From contig JABXGU010000761.1 of the NCBI GenBank assembly GCA_016550415.1, positions 1 to 25,861 of the forward strand: DNA of 25,861 bases, read 5' to 3'. Every line of letters begins with the position of its first letter. Within the stretch, counting starts at the first letter, position 1. The position numbers were made by a program, and so were the translations under genes. Shown in pieces: positions 8,271 to 15,948 of the stretch. Origin of the DNA: an archaeon (lineage in GTDB: Archaea > Asgardarchaeota > Hermodarchaeia > Hermodarchaeales > Hermodarchaeaceae). The notes under the pieces are model-generated. The model ran no database searches and had not been told where the DNA came from. It saw only the letters and a program-made list of their open reading frames with translations.

Positions 8271-9892
8271 CATCCCGACCCATCGCAACCGTCCAAAGGG
8301 AAACTAATCTAGATTCTGTGGAAGGACGATTTGCTCAAAACATTGTCTCAGAAGCCATGACAATGGTTCTGGCTATTATTTTCGGTTTGGGTTCATCGAG
8401 TTTGATTGTTCGTGGTTTACCAAAGACGCCGGTTTACGAGTTTTACATCTATGTTCTGGTTTTCAGTTGGATAGGTGTGTTCTTACCTCTTTGCATATTC
8501 GGTTTAGATGTCGCCCTAACAAAGCATCTACCAGAGCTTGTTGAAGGAAGAAATAAGTCATTTCGGAGAGTGGTAGGCTGGACACTCCTTTCAACCCTAC
8601 TAATTAGTGGGCTTGTATTGATCTGCACTTGGCTACTTCTCTCGTATCTACCAATAGGAACATCCGGATATGCTGAAATTTTCCAGTATCTTCATTTTGC
8701 GCTACTCACACTACCATTAACCGCACTTAGCACAACCATTCAGGGAGTCTTTCGTGGTGTTCAAGAAACACGGTTTTGTGCATACGCCATGGGACTTTAT
8801 CATGGGCTATACTTCGCTTCATTATTGATTCTCTATCTTCTGGGAAACCTTACGTTGTACGGAGTAATCTTTCTCAACATCGCTATATCCATAATTACAC
8901 TTGGTTTTGAAGCGATAATATTATCAAAACTGTTAGTCCGTTATGGAATCATTACAACGAATGATTCGGAAAGTTTCTCTAGGAAGGACTTTGGAAAGAC
9001 TTCGTTTCAAGCATTATTATTGTCTGTTTTGGGAGCATTATTCTTGAATGCCCCACTTTTGATTGCCAATCTATTCCTAACTTCAGAAGCAACCTTGGCA
9101 GGACTTGGTCTAGCGATTAGCCTAGCTGTTTATATGCAGCGTGGTCAAGCAGCACCTTTTCATGCTTTAATGCCTCGTGTCTCAGGAGATTTAGCTCGAG
9201 GTAAAATAAAGTCAGTGGAAGTCACTGTAAATCGTGCAGTAAAATTAGGGACTCTATTCAATGGCTATGGTTGCATTGTTGCCTTCTTCTTCGCCATCCC
9301 CGTATTGAGTCTTCTCTTTGGATCAGAAGGTTTGGCAGCTGCACCCTTCTTTATGTTATTAGCTGGTAGTTTCGTCATCTATCCCTTGGCTAGTTCAATA
9401 ATGGACACACTGATAGGACTTGGCGGTGTGCGCGAAGTGCTTCTGACCTATGCAACATGGACCCTAGTACTGTGCACAACATTAGCAATACTTTGCCCAA
9501 TTGCCAAAGAAGTGGTGGTGGCTCTAGCATGGATTCCAAGCCTGCCATTTTTATTTGTACTTCTATTCCTTTATCGTAGGAGAACAGGACTAAATCTTGA
9601 GAAAGGCTTTCTGCCAAAGGGAACCCTAGTACTTGGTTTCATAGCGACAATATCGTTTGTAATCATCTTCCTCGGGATATTAGTGATAAACTTGGGGCTC
9701 CAATGGGTTACTCTAGTCCTAACTCAATTAATACTGATTGTCAGTATCCTTCCCCTTTTCATGCTCTATATGGGATTACTTATCAAGATTAAGGTTCTCA
9801 GCGAGTCGGACAAGACAGCGATTCTTAGCATATGTCAAGTACTTCATCCAGTCTCTATTCCAATCAAATGGGTTCTTCGTCGAACCGAATAA
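8252..9892 (+). CDS. Polysaccharide/lipid-linked oligosaccharide flippase (MVF/Wzx-type)
   Basis: Integral membrane protein of 546 residues with about 14 hydrophobic segments spread from residue 30 to the end, typical of the MATE-like oligosaccharidyl-lipid flippase superfamily (polysaccharide biosynthesis/RfbX type). Family-like features are the N-terminal AEAMTMVLAIIFGLGSSS-like first helix (33-50), the TTIQGVFRGVQETRF loop after helix 4 and the MPRVSGDLARGK loop in the middle (about 305-317). It would move polyprenyl-linked glycan across the membrane. The GTG start at 8252 lies within the previous gene, behind GAGAG. It ends 41 bases from the convergent GT4 gene, with T-tracts on both strands. 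Substrate unknown. Confidence 0.85.
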   Translation: MSAREIASRPIATVQRETNLDSVEGRFAQNIVSEAMTMVLAIIFGLGSSSLIVRGLPKTPVYEFYIYVLVFSWIGVFLPLCIFGLDVALTKHLPELVEGRNKSFRRVVGWTLLSTLLISGLVLICTWLLLSYLPIGTSGYAEIFQYLHFALLTLPLTALSTTIQGVFRGVQETRFCAYAMGLYHGLYFASLLILYLLGNLTLYGVIFLNIAISIITLGFEAIILSKLLVRYGIITTNDSESFSRKDFGKTSFQALLLSVLGALFLNAPLLIANLFLTSEATLAGLGLAISLAVYMQRGQAAPFHALMPRVSGDLARGKIKSVEVTVNRAVKLGTLFNGYGCIVAFFFAIPVLSLLFGSEGLAAAPFFMLLAGSFVIYPLASSIMDTLIGLGGVREVLLTYATWTLVLCTTLAILCPIAKEVVVALAWIPSLPFLFVLLFLYRRRTGLNLEKGFLPKGTLVLGFIATISFVIIFLGILVINLGLQWVTLVLTQLILIVSILPLFMLYMGLLIKIKVLSESDKTAILSICQVLHPVSIPIKWVLRRTE

Positions 9893-9897
9893 AAAAA
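9891..9897 (-). terminator. T-tract at the end of the minus-strand GT4 gene
   Basis: Seven A on the plus strand give a U7 tract in minus-strand RNA, about 35 bases past the stop codon of the GT4 gene that ends at 9933. This is a typical archaeal oligo-U termination signal. No hairpin is seen. Confidence 0.4.
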
Positions 9898-9908
9898 TGC
9901 AGCCCCAA

Positions 9909-9915
9909 TTTTTTT
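9909..9915 (+). terminator. T-tract at the end of the flippase gene
   Basis: Seven T in a row, 17 bases after the flippase stop. It forms a pair with the A-tract at 9891-9897, so that each convergent transcript meets its own U7. Confidence 0.45.
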
Positions 9916-9932
9916 CCACTAACAACTGTAAT

Positions 9933-11102
9933 CTAAGATAGTAAGTTAAAATAGATTTTTTCTAGCTGTTCTGTAATAAGGGTACGGGTGAAATTCTTCA
10001 GAACATGTTCTCGACCAGCTTTGCCCATCTTTATCCTAAGTTGTTTATCACTAAGTAGCATACAAATAGCATCAGCGAGAGGTTTTGGATCGTAAGGAGG
10101 AACTAGTAGTCCAGTTATTTTATCGTTAACCACATAAGGAATGCCACCAACCTGAGTTGATACAACAGGTTTGGCTCGTGCCATTGCCTCCAACAGAACA
10201 ATGCCGAATGCTTCTGAACGAGACCAAGATGGTAACACAAAAATGTCACAGGCAGAATACGCATTTCGTAGCTTCTCTCGGGAAAGAACAGAATGAAAAT
10301 GAATTATGTCTGATAAACCCAATTCAAGACTTAATCTTTCGAGAGGAATCCTATCTATACCAGAGCCCACAATACCCAAGTGGACATTGGGAATACGCTT
10401 TCTAATGGAGCGAAAAGCACGGAATAGGATGCGAAGACCCTTGTAGGGTACCAAGCGCCCAACGAATAAAACTAACAGGTCATCTTCTTTATACCCAAGA
10501 CGTTCCTTAGCAGCCTTTGTATCATCTAGGGGAGAAAGAAAGAATGGATCAACAACAGCAGGCAATACTGAGGTCTTTTTTCGGTACCTTTGTAAGAACT
10601 CGGAGCTTTCAAGATAGATGGGTGATGTTACGATTAGCCTTTTTGAGATGCCTGCAGCTATATGGCGAGATAACCAGTAGACTTGGCTAAGCCATCGTCG
10701 GAATCTCCTTGCTCTTGTTGCTATGTCCTGTATAATAGCATCAGCATGATAAGTTATGACAAGGGGCACGCCTGTGAGACGAGCTGCGAATGCTGTGAAG
10801 TCAACAGTCATTGGAGAGTTTATATGCGCATGAAGAATGTCGCATCTGTGTCTAGTAAGAGCTGGTGCGAGGCCAATCATGAAGGGATATGAGAAAGGGC
10901 GTGCGATTGAGCGAAATCGATTAATGTTGATTCCTTCCCAAACCTCTCGGGCTGGCAGACCAGGCATTCTAGCAGTAAAAACGCTGACAGAGTGACCAGC
11001 ATCAACAAGTCCTTTTGCGATGTTATAGGCGTAGGTTTCTATTCCTCCCACTACAGGATGAAAGTCGTGAACAACCTGTGTGATTCGAAGTTTACGTGTC
11101 AT
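9933..11102 (-). CDS. GT4-family glycosyltransferase, PimA/MshA-like
   Basis: Retaining GT-B glycosyltransferase of 389 residues with all classical motifs: N-terminal FHPVVGGIETYAYNIAKGL (14-32) with the acceptor-side GG, HAHINSP (91-97), VITYHADAI (115-123), the donor-domain FVGRLVPYKGLRIL (213-226) with the conserved R and K, and the EX7E pair E297 and E305 in RSEAFGIVLLEAMA, followed by PVVSTQVGGIPYVV. ATG at 11102 follows GGGAG a few bases upstream. It resembles glycolipid or N-glycan mannosyl- or glucosyltransferases; the sugar cannot be told. It is convergent with the flippase operon and lies downstream of the two small exported proteins at 11129-12146. Confidence 0.92.
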   Translation of the reverse strand: MTRKLRITQVVHDFHPVVGGIETYAYNIAKGLVDAGHSVSVFTARMPGLPAREVWEGININRFRSIARPFSYPFMIGLAPALTRHRCDILHAHINSPMTVDFTAFAARLTGVPLVITYHADAIIQDIATRARRFRRWLSQVYWLSRHIAAGISKRLIVTSPIYLESSEFLQRYRKKTSVLPAVVDPFFLSPLDDTKAAKERLGYKEDDLLVLFVGRLVPYKGLRILFRAFRSIRKRIPNVHLGIVGSGIDRIPLERLSLELGLSDIIHFHSVLSREKLRNAYSACDIFVLPSWSRSEAFGIVLLEAMARAKPVVSTQVGGIPYVVNDKITGLLVPPYDPKPLADAICMLLSDKQLRIKMGKAGREHVLKNFTRTLITEQLEKIYFNLLS

Positions 11103-11128
11103 TCAGTCTTTTTCTCCCTAGAGAAATT

Positions 11129-11614
11129 TCAACTAGCTGTTACATTAAGAGGAAGGTGAACCCAAACTCCAGTATAGATTTTATCTTCTGTAAAAAGGTC
11201 ATATCTCCATAATTCAAATGTTAAACGAAGATTGATCCCCGGTGTAGTCATATTTAGCTGAACAGGGAAGGTCCAAGTTTGTCCATGCCCTAGGATGTGT
11301 TCCCTTTCATATAATGTTGTGGCAGAGGAGGGGTGCGTGGAATTCGCCATCGTAGTGTTTGTAGCAAGTTTGACGCGGACATAGAAGTATTGAACGATGC
11401 CCATTAGATTCCTTACTTCTGTATATAGTGTGATGTTGTCGTATTGTGTTACATTAGTAGGATAGTCACCTGCTTGTTGATTTTCTCCAAGAATAGCAAG
11501 CACTGGGTATTGTTCTTGTTGAGGAAAAAGCCAAAGTGAAACTATGAGAGTGCTTGAGGCGATAACAACACCCAGCATAAGAATTGTAAGGATATTCTGA
11601 GTGTGTTTACTCAT
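11129..11614 (-). CDS. Membrane-anchored extracytoplasmic protein, DUF1616 C-terminal-like
   Basis: I place the start at the ATG at 11614 (161 residues) behind AAAGGTGA, eight bases inside the end of the upstream gene; longer upstream reading overlaps that gene and lacks a binding site. One N-terminal membrane helix (about 9-29) is followed by an outside domain of beta type with six or more N-glycosylation sequons (for example NVTQ, NITL, NTTM, NSTH, NMTT, NVTA). The motif YPVLAILGENQQAGDYPTNV resembles the outer domain that follows the membrane helices in DUF1616 proteins. The membrane half of DUF1616 is encoded by the divergent gene at 12232. Role unknown; surface or glycan-linked by context. 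Confidence 0.6.
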   Translation of the reverse strand: MSKHTQNILTILMLGVVIASSTLIVSLWLFPQQEQYPVLAILGENQQAGDYPTNVTQYDNITLYTEVRNLMGIVQYFYVRVKLATNTTMANSTHPSSATTLYEREHILGHGQTWTFPVQLNMTTPGINLRLTFELWRYDLFTEDKIYTGVWVHLPLNVTAS

Positions 11615-12146
11615 CAGTTTCACCTTTATCCTCTTGATTAGGAAGGTGGATTTCCATTTGCATGAGGGATTGTTCCCGTTTACGTTTTTGTTCACGCCAT
11701 CGTGTGATAAGCAAATATGTGACAGCAACGACAACTACGAAAATGCTTATTGTAATGAGTGCTTGTATTGCTGCATTGATGCGAGTTTCCAAAAGGCGGG
11801 ACTGAGCTTGTTGACCGACTAGTTCTGCAGCATTTTTTGCATCATCAGCTAATTCAGTAGCAGATGTGAAGTTTGAGGCATTAAAGGCAGCTTGTGCATG
11901 TGTAAGAATTTCTATTGCATCATTAAGCGATACCACAAAATCTGATATTTCTGCACCGGCTAAATCGGCTTCTACCATATAACCAAATGCTGAATTAATA
12001 GCATCTTGTGCCTTGTTGATAGCTTGTTGTGCCTCGGTTGCATCAGTACCAAATCCTGCAATTGCCAAGGATTTCGTTGGTCCAATTGATAAGATGAAGA
12101 CTAAAATCAATGACACAATTATTAAGTGAACTGGTTTATGAGTCAT
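11607..12146 (-). CDS. Exported helical protein with C-terminal membrane anchor
   Basis: About 179 residues from the ATG at 12146; a GTG at 12167 is possible but lies before a good signal peptide start (MTHKPVHLIIVSLILVFILS). GGCGTGA lies five bases before the ATG. After the signal comes an alanine-rich helical domain with repeated heptad-like segments (AQQAINKAQDAINSA, DAIEILTHAQAAFNAS, DDAKNAAELVGQQAQ) that should form a helical hairpin or bundle outside the cell. A single membrane helix (ALITISIFVVVVAVTYLLI) and a basic, then acidic cytoplasmic tail follow. No family recognised. The stop overlaps the next gene by eight bases, which suggests translational coupling and a joint function at the cell surface. 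Confidence 0.7.
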   Translation of the reverse strand: MTHKPVHLIIVSLILVFILSIGPTKSLAIAGFGTDATEAQQAINKAQDAINSAFGYMVEADLAGAEISDFVVSLNDAIEILTHAQAAFNASNFTSATELADDAKNAAELVGQQAQSRLLETRINAAIQALITISIFVVVVAVTYLLITRWREQKRKREQSLMQMEIHLPNQEDKGETDE

Positions 12147-12231
12147 TTGAGTCACGCCAAATAACACGCATGCATAGGATGGCTTAAGGTTAAAAGAATC
12201 TTTGCTTAATGAAGCTGGTTGGCGGTAATCA

Positions 12232-12873
12232 ATGTTGCTACGTGAAAAGGATAGTTATGTTCCTGATACGGTTAGAAAATTGATACTTGAGACACTCCAT
12301 GATAGACGTTTTGGAACAGTAGCAAATGTTGTTTCTAAATTAGAGGGTATCGGGATTCCAAAGTCAGTGACTCTTCGATATATCCAAGATTTAGCTCGTG
12401 AAGGGAAGGTAATCCTCAATATCCCGGGTGGACCAGATGAAGCTGTAATGGCGCCTGTAGCTAGTATTAGTCAATATCTACGGAGCACATTAGCAATAGA
12501 CCTATGGCTTACATTTCTATTACTCGGATTGGGAATTCTTACAACCTTCAGCATACCCGCCGATTTGTATCCATTCGTCATTTTTCGTTGGATTTTTTCT
12601 GGATTGCTACTAATTTTTGTTCCAGGGTTTGCTTTTGTCCGATGTCTCTTCCCATTTGATAGGTTCATTGATCGATGGGAGCGTCTTGCCCTTTCCATGG
12701 GACTAAGCATCGCCCTTGCAGTTCTTGTTGCTTTTGGTCTCAACTTCACCTATTGGGGAATAACACCAGCACCAACAACCACAGGCCTCAGTCTCATAAC
12801 TTTAGCAAGCATCATAATGGCAACATATCGACGCGCACGTATCCTAATTGCACCTTTGAAAAAAGATTCCTGA
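12232..12873 (+). CDS. Winged-helix N-terminus plus DUF1616 membrane domain
   Basis: 213 residues. Residues about 8-65 look like a winged helix-turn-helix (VRKLILETLHDRRFGTVANV, then VTLRYIQDLAREGKVIL). The rest is the DUF1616 membrane domain with four hydrophobic segments: WLTFLLLGLGILTTF, a PGFAFVRCLFPFDRFIDRWERLALSMGLSIAL stretch split by the characteristic PG and ERLALS motifs, and a last helix (LSLITLASIIMATYRR). The usual DUF1616 outer C-terminal domain is missing here; a protein resembling it is encoded on the opposite strand at 11129-11614. DUF1616 has no settled function but often lies near glycan genes. ATG follows GGCGGT (12221-12226). A membrane-bound sensor or regulator is only a guess. 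Confidence 0.75.
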   Translation: MLLREKDSYVPDTVRKLILETLHDRRFGTVANVVSKLEGIGIPKSVTLRYIQDLAREGKVILNIPGGPDEAVMAPVASISQYLRSTLAIDLWLTFLLLGLGILTTFSIPADLYPFVIFRWIFSGLLLIFVPGFAFVRCLFPFDRFIDRWERLALSMGLSIALAVLVAFGLNFTYWGITPAPTTTGLSLITLASIIMATYRRARILIAPLKKDS

Positions 12874-12897
12874 AAAATGATGTGTGAGAATTTAGTA

Positions 12898-14001
12898 TCA
12901 GCAAAACACAGGATGGGGTGTTGCATTGCGTCTTACTCTACGATTAGTGCAGATACGTGCACCAGGCGGCAAAACAACACCTTCATCGATGGATGCAGCG
13001 TCTCCAACTAATGCAAACTCCCTAAGATGAATGCCCTTCCCAATCCATGCACCCTTTCCAATGACTGCATGGTCAATTTCAACATCATCTTCAATTGTCA
13101 CATCATCAAATACAATTGCGTGCCGTATCTGAACATTAGCACCAATTTTCACATTTTGCTTAATAGTTACATTTGGACCAATGGAACAAGATTTGCTAAT
13201 TACTGTCTGGTCCTCAATAAGAACAGGGTGAATGATTTTGACTCCTTTTTCCGTCAATGAAGAATATTGGATGGCATCATCATTTCCCTCTGCAATTATG
13301 TTTAGAATTGCATGGTTTGCTTCGAGGTAGGATGAAGGAGTTCCAGTATCAATCCATAGTCCCTTATGCTCATAGCCAAAAACCGCACTACCAGAGCAAA
13401 GAGTCGGAAAAACTTCTCTCTCAATTGAAATATTCTTCCCTGCAGGAATAAGGTCCAAAACGGATTCATTCAGCACATAACACCCAGCATTAATGAGATT
13501 GCTTGGAGCCTTTCCAACTGCAGGTTTCTCAACAAAGGCTTTGATACGACCATCCGCTTTGAAATCCACAACACCAAAGCGGGAAGGATCATTAACACGA
13601 AAAAGTGCTAGAGTTGCTGTTGAATGATGCTCTTGATGAAAATTGAGAAGGACCTTGTAGTCAATATCTGAAACGATGTCGCCATTGAGTACAAAGAATA
13701 CCCCAGTTCCCTTGAGGTATGGTTCAGCTAATTTAATTGGTCCTGCAGTACCCAAAGGTGTCTTCTCAGCTGAATAAAAAAGATTTACACCCATGGCATT
13801 GCCATTACCGAGTTTATCCTGAAGCTTTTCGAGGCCAAAACCTGCTGCAAGTATAATCTCCTTGATGCCATTCCGTTTCAAGTTGTTAATCATATATTCG
13901 ATGAGAGTAGAATCTGCTAAGGGCAACAGTTGCTTGGGATGCAAGCATGTTAATGGGCGAAGCCGTGTGCCATAACCACCAACGAGAATAACTGCTTTCA
14001 A
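12898..14001 (-). CDS. Sugar-1-phosphate nucleotidylyltransferase with hexapeptide-repeat tail
   Basis: NDP-sugar pyrophosphorylase (GDP-mannose- or dTDP/UDP-glucose-type), about 367 residues. The signature GGYGTRLRPLTCLHPKQLLPL starts eight residues after the chosen start. NGDIVSD (metal), EKPAVGKAPSNLINAGCYVL and GLWIDTGTPSSYLEAN complete the transferase domain (to about residue 235). A left-handed beta-helix of hexapeptide repeats follows (IGPNVTIKQNVKIGANV, VTIEDDVEIDHAVIG). I start at TTG 14001: GGAGA at 14011-14015 lies nine bases upstream, and family members begin just before AVILVGG. The ATG at 14040 would add 13 unrelated residues and has no binding site. It probably feeds the nearby glycosyltransferases. 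The base and sugar cannot be read from sequence. Confidence 0.9.
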   Translation of the reverse strand: MKAVILVGGYGTRLRPLTCLHPKQLLPLADSTLIEYMINNLKRNGIKEIILAAGFGLEKLQDKLGNGNAMGVNLFYSAEKTPLGTAGPIKLAEPYLKGTGVFFVLNGDIVSDIDYKVLLNFHQEHHSTATLALFRVNDPSRFGVVDFKADGRIKAFVEKPAVGKAPSNLINAGCYVLNESVLDLIPAGKNISIEREVFPTLCSGSAVFGYEHKGLWIDTGTPSSYLEANHAILNIIAEGNDDAIQYSSLTEKGVKIIHPVLIEDQTVISKSCSIGPNVTIKQNVKIGANVQIRHAIVFDDVTIEDDVEIDHAVIGKGAWIGKGIHLREFALVGDAASIDEGVVLPPGARICTNRRVRRNATPHPVFC

Positions 14002-14130
14002 TTCAATCCATCTCCATTTTCCCGGAAACGTTAAAGACATACTGCTATGACAAGATTGTAGGTATTTCAGTCGTAAATCTAATATGGCGTCTATCAGTAG
14101 GTCTTATGAAAACCCATCGTTTGGGCTCAG

Positions 14131-14152
14131 TTAAGTCATAGGTAAGACTTAA
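14131..14152. promoter_or_regulatory. Perfect 7-base inverted repeat, candidate operator
   Basis: TTAAGTC at 14131-14137 and GACTTAA at 14146-14152 form a perfect inverted repeat with an 8-base spacer. It lies between the divergent pyrophosphorylase and the PIG-P/DPM2-like gene, 54 bases upstream of the latter's ATG. A dimeric repressor such as a winged-helix protein could bind it. Chance is possible. Confidence 0.4.
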
Positions 14153-14205
14153 GAACAAGCCCTTAACAAAGCTGACGCATAATCTCTAATAGAGGGTAAC
14201 CTATT

Positions 14206-14535
14206 ATGGGTCGAGATAAACTATATGGTGTACTAATCCTCTTCTTTTCGATACTTCTTGGTCTCTACTACACTTATTGGGCTCTAATTTACCCATACAT
14301 GTATTACTCAATGGATGCCATCGGACTACCTGTGACTGCACATCCTTGGCATCAAGCATTCTTCAAGTATATCCCAGTGATTCCAGAACCATACTTTGCA
14401 ATTGCAATTCCAATGTGGTTAGCGATTGTGCTAATTCTCTTCATCATTGCATGGATTGGCTGGACAATGTTGACTACGCCACCTCCGATTCCACTTGAAG
14501 AGATCGAGGAAGAAGAAGAGTCAGAGGAAAAATAG
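14206..14535 (+). CDS. Two-helix membrane protein resembling eukaryotic PIG-P / DPM2
   Basis: 109 residues. Helix 1 (about 7-29) contains YG (7-8) and YYTYW (21-25), followed by an outside loop rich in aromatic residues, then YIPVIPEPYFAIAIP (55-69) leading into helix 2 (66-88), then MLTTPP (88-93) and an acidic tail. From memory, eukaryotic PIG-P has the same layout: a YG at helix 1, a Y-x-P segment, Y-x-A-x-A-x-P at the entry of helix 2, and TSP/TPPL after it. DPM2 shares YYT-W and YAVAIP. Both are accessory subunits of enzymes using dolichol-P or GPI substrates. Homology is inferred from these motifs only. ATG follows GAGGG (14192-14196). A hairpin terminator ends the unit. Confidence 0.6.
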   Translation: MGRDKLYGVLILFFSILLGLYYTYWALIYPYMYYSMDAIGLPVTAHPWHQAFFKYIPVIPEPYFAIAIPMWLAIVLILFIIAWIGWTMLTTPPPIPLEEIEEEEESEEK

Positions 14536-14580
14536 CATTATTATGATGCATTCATTGGCTTGCTAGCCATTCCATTGAGG

Positions 14581-14619
14581 GTCTCCCTTCTTATTGGGAG
14601 ACAGCTATCCTCTTTTTTC
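14581..14619 (+). terminator. Hairpin plus T-rich tail, end of the PIG-P/DPM2-like gene
   Basis: GTCTCCC (14581-14587) pairs perfectly with GGGAGAC (14596-14602) around an 8-base loop, followed by a T-rich run CTCTTTTTTC (14610-14619). It lies 45 bases after the stop of the plus-strand gene and 30 bases from the end of hypC, so its hairpin may serve both strands. This intrinsic-terminator look is less common in archaea than simple T-tracts. Confidence 0.6.
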
Positions 14620-14648
14620 TAGTTTTATTAAGTTACAAACTCAAATAG

Positions 14649-14882
14649 CTAGGAGCTGGAGGCATTATCAGCAGTGAGAATTTCACGCCATAATTCTAGA
14701 GTTTTTTCTGCTTCTTCTCTGTCCATTTTTTGTATGGCATAACCTGTATGCACAACTACGTAGTCTCCAATTGCTACTTTTTCAAGGAGTGCGATAGATA
14801 CAGGACGAGTGACCCCTCCGAAATCAACTGTTGCAGTTTTCCCTTCAACAGATACTACACGCGCAGGGATTGCAAGACACAT
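14649..14882 (-). CDS. hypC: HypC/HupF hydrogenase assembly chaperone
   Basis: Small beta-barrel protein of 77 residues. It starts MCLAIPARVVSVEGKTATVDFGG, the family hallmark: Met is removed to expose Cys2, which with HypD carries the Fe(CN)2CO unit for the [NiFe]-hydrogenase active site. VAIGDYVVVHTGYAIQKMDREEA matches the conserved second half with GDYVVVHTG. The ATG at 14882 puts Cys second; a TTG immediately before would add one Met. The family is firm. It implies a NiFe hydrogenase elsewhere in the genome. No hypA, hypB, hypD, hypE or hydrogenase subunit is in this window. It converges on the PIG-P/DPM2-like gene and is divergent from the m5C methyltransferase gene. Confidence 0.93.
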   Translation of the reverse strand: MCLAIPARVVSVEGKTATVDFGGVTRPVSIALLEKVAIGDYVVVHTGYAIQKMDREEAEKTLELWREILTADNASSS

Positions 14883-14991
14883 CAATTAACACCAACATAA
14901 CTAATTGAAAGAAGATGTGTTGTTTATTATGAGTGTGAAGCCGGATGCTTCTTAAGCCTTCCCGCGTTGCTAGAAGGAGAGGCAAGCTGCA

Positions 14992-15948
14992 ATGGGCAAA
15001 AAACAGGTGGAACAGCTAGCCAAGAAATTTGGATACCTTGAATATATGGTAGAACGTTACTTTGCACTATTCGGATCAGAAACAGAGGTATTCCTAGAAG
15101 GCAATGAAAAGAAACTGGCAAAGACGATTCGTTGTAATGAGCTAGTAACCACACCTGTTGAATTAAAGGAACGGTTAGTGGTAAAGGGGTTTGAACTTGA
15201 ACAAATCCAAGGACTTCAATATGCTTTTCAAGTGAAGGCGGGTCAATTGCCGCTAGGGGCAACAACCGAGTATCTATTGGGTCATTATATGTTGCAGAGT
15301 CCTGCTTCTATGTGGGCAGTTGAAACATTGAAGCCAAAGGGTATAGATTTGGTAGCTGATTTGTGTGCTGCACCAGGCGGTAAAACCACTCTGATTGCCC
15401 AGTTGATGGAGAACCAAGGAGCAGTATTAGCAACAGATATCAGCCGGTCTCGAATACGAGCCCTACGTTCGAACATATCACGTATGCAGGTGGAAAACAC
15501 CCTAGTTATACGGATGGATGCTGCTAATCTACCAGAAATGGGATTTCTTGCCAATGCAGTATTACTTGATGCACCTTGCACTGGAGAAGGTTTGATTCCG
15601 TTAGACCCAACACGAAAACGTAGTAGAACACTACAGGATATTGTAACATTAACTGCTGTACAACGAAAATTAATCACTGCAGCATCAAAGCTTCTCCGAG
15701 AAGGGGGCATCCTTGTTTATTCTACATGTTCCTTTGCACCAGAAGAAAATGAAGAAATAATAGACTATGCACTACGTAATTGTCCGCTCAAAGTTATTGA
15801 CACAGGGCTCTCAATTGGAGACCCTGGCTTTTCTACACCCTTCAACCAGTCCCTAGATGAGACCTTAGTTAAAGCGCGTCGCCTTTATCCATTCAAGCAC
15901 CATACGGAGGGCTATTTCATTTGCAAGCTAGAAAAGATCGCAAACTAA
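14992..15948 (+). CDS. NOL1/NOP2/Sun-family RNA m5C methyltransferase
   Basis: SAM-dependent cytosine-5 methyltransferase for rRNA or tRNA, 318 residues. An RNA-recognition-like N-terminal domain (about 1-95) precedes the Rossmann fold: ADLCAAPGGKTT (122-133, SAM motif I), TDISRSRIRAL (148-158), RMDAANL (174-180), LLDAPCTGEG (191-200) with C196 of motif IV, and YSTCSFAPEENE (243-254) with the catalytic C246 of motif VI. All catalytic residues are present. No PUA domain is fused; a NIP7-like PUA protein is encoded downstream with 28 bases of overlap. ATG follows GAAGGAG. It resembles archaeal NOP2-like enzymes, but rRNA versus tRNA target cannot be decided. Confidence 0.93.
   Translation: MGKKQVEQLAKKFGYLEYMVERYFALFGSETEVFLEGNEKKLAKTIRCNELVTTPVELKERLVVKGFELEQIQGLQYAFQVKAGQLPLGATTEYLLGHYMLQSPASMWAVETLKPKGIDLVADLCAAPGGKTTLIAQLMENQGAVLATDISRSRIRALRSNISRMQVENTLVIRMDAANLPEMGFLANAVLLDAPCTGEGLIPLDPTRKRSRTLQDIVTLTAVQRKLITAASKLLREGGILVYSTCSFAPEENEEIIDYALRNCPLKVIDTGLSIGDPGFSTPFNQSLDETLVKARRLYPFKHHTEGYFICKLEKIAN

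Noticed and set aside
11615..11734. N-terminal extension of the DUF1616-like protein
   Set aside because: It overlaps the coding region of the upstream gene in another frame, has no membrane-protein character, and the ATG at 11614 has a good ribosome-binding site.
14002..14040. ATG-initiated 13-residue extension of the pyrophosphorylase
   Set aside because: No ribosome-binding site; the TTG at 14001 has GGAGA nine bases upstream and fits the family N-terminus.
15285..15710. 141-codon ORF opposite the m5C methyltransferase
   Set aside because: Shadow of the conserved gene on the other strand; no family resemblance or binding site.
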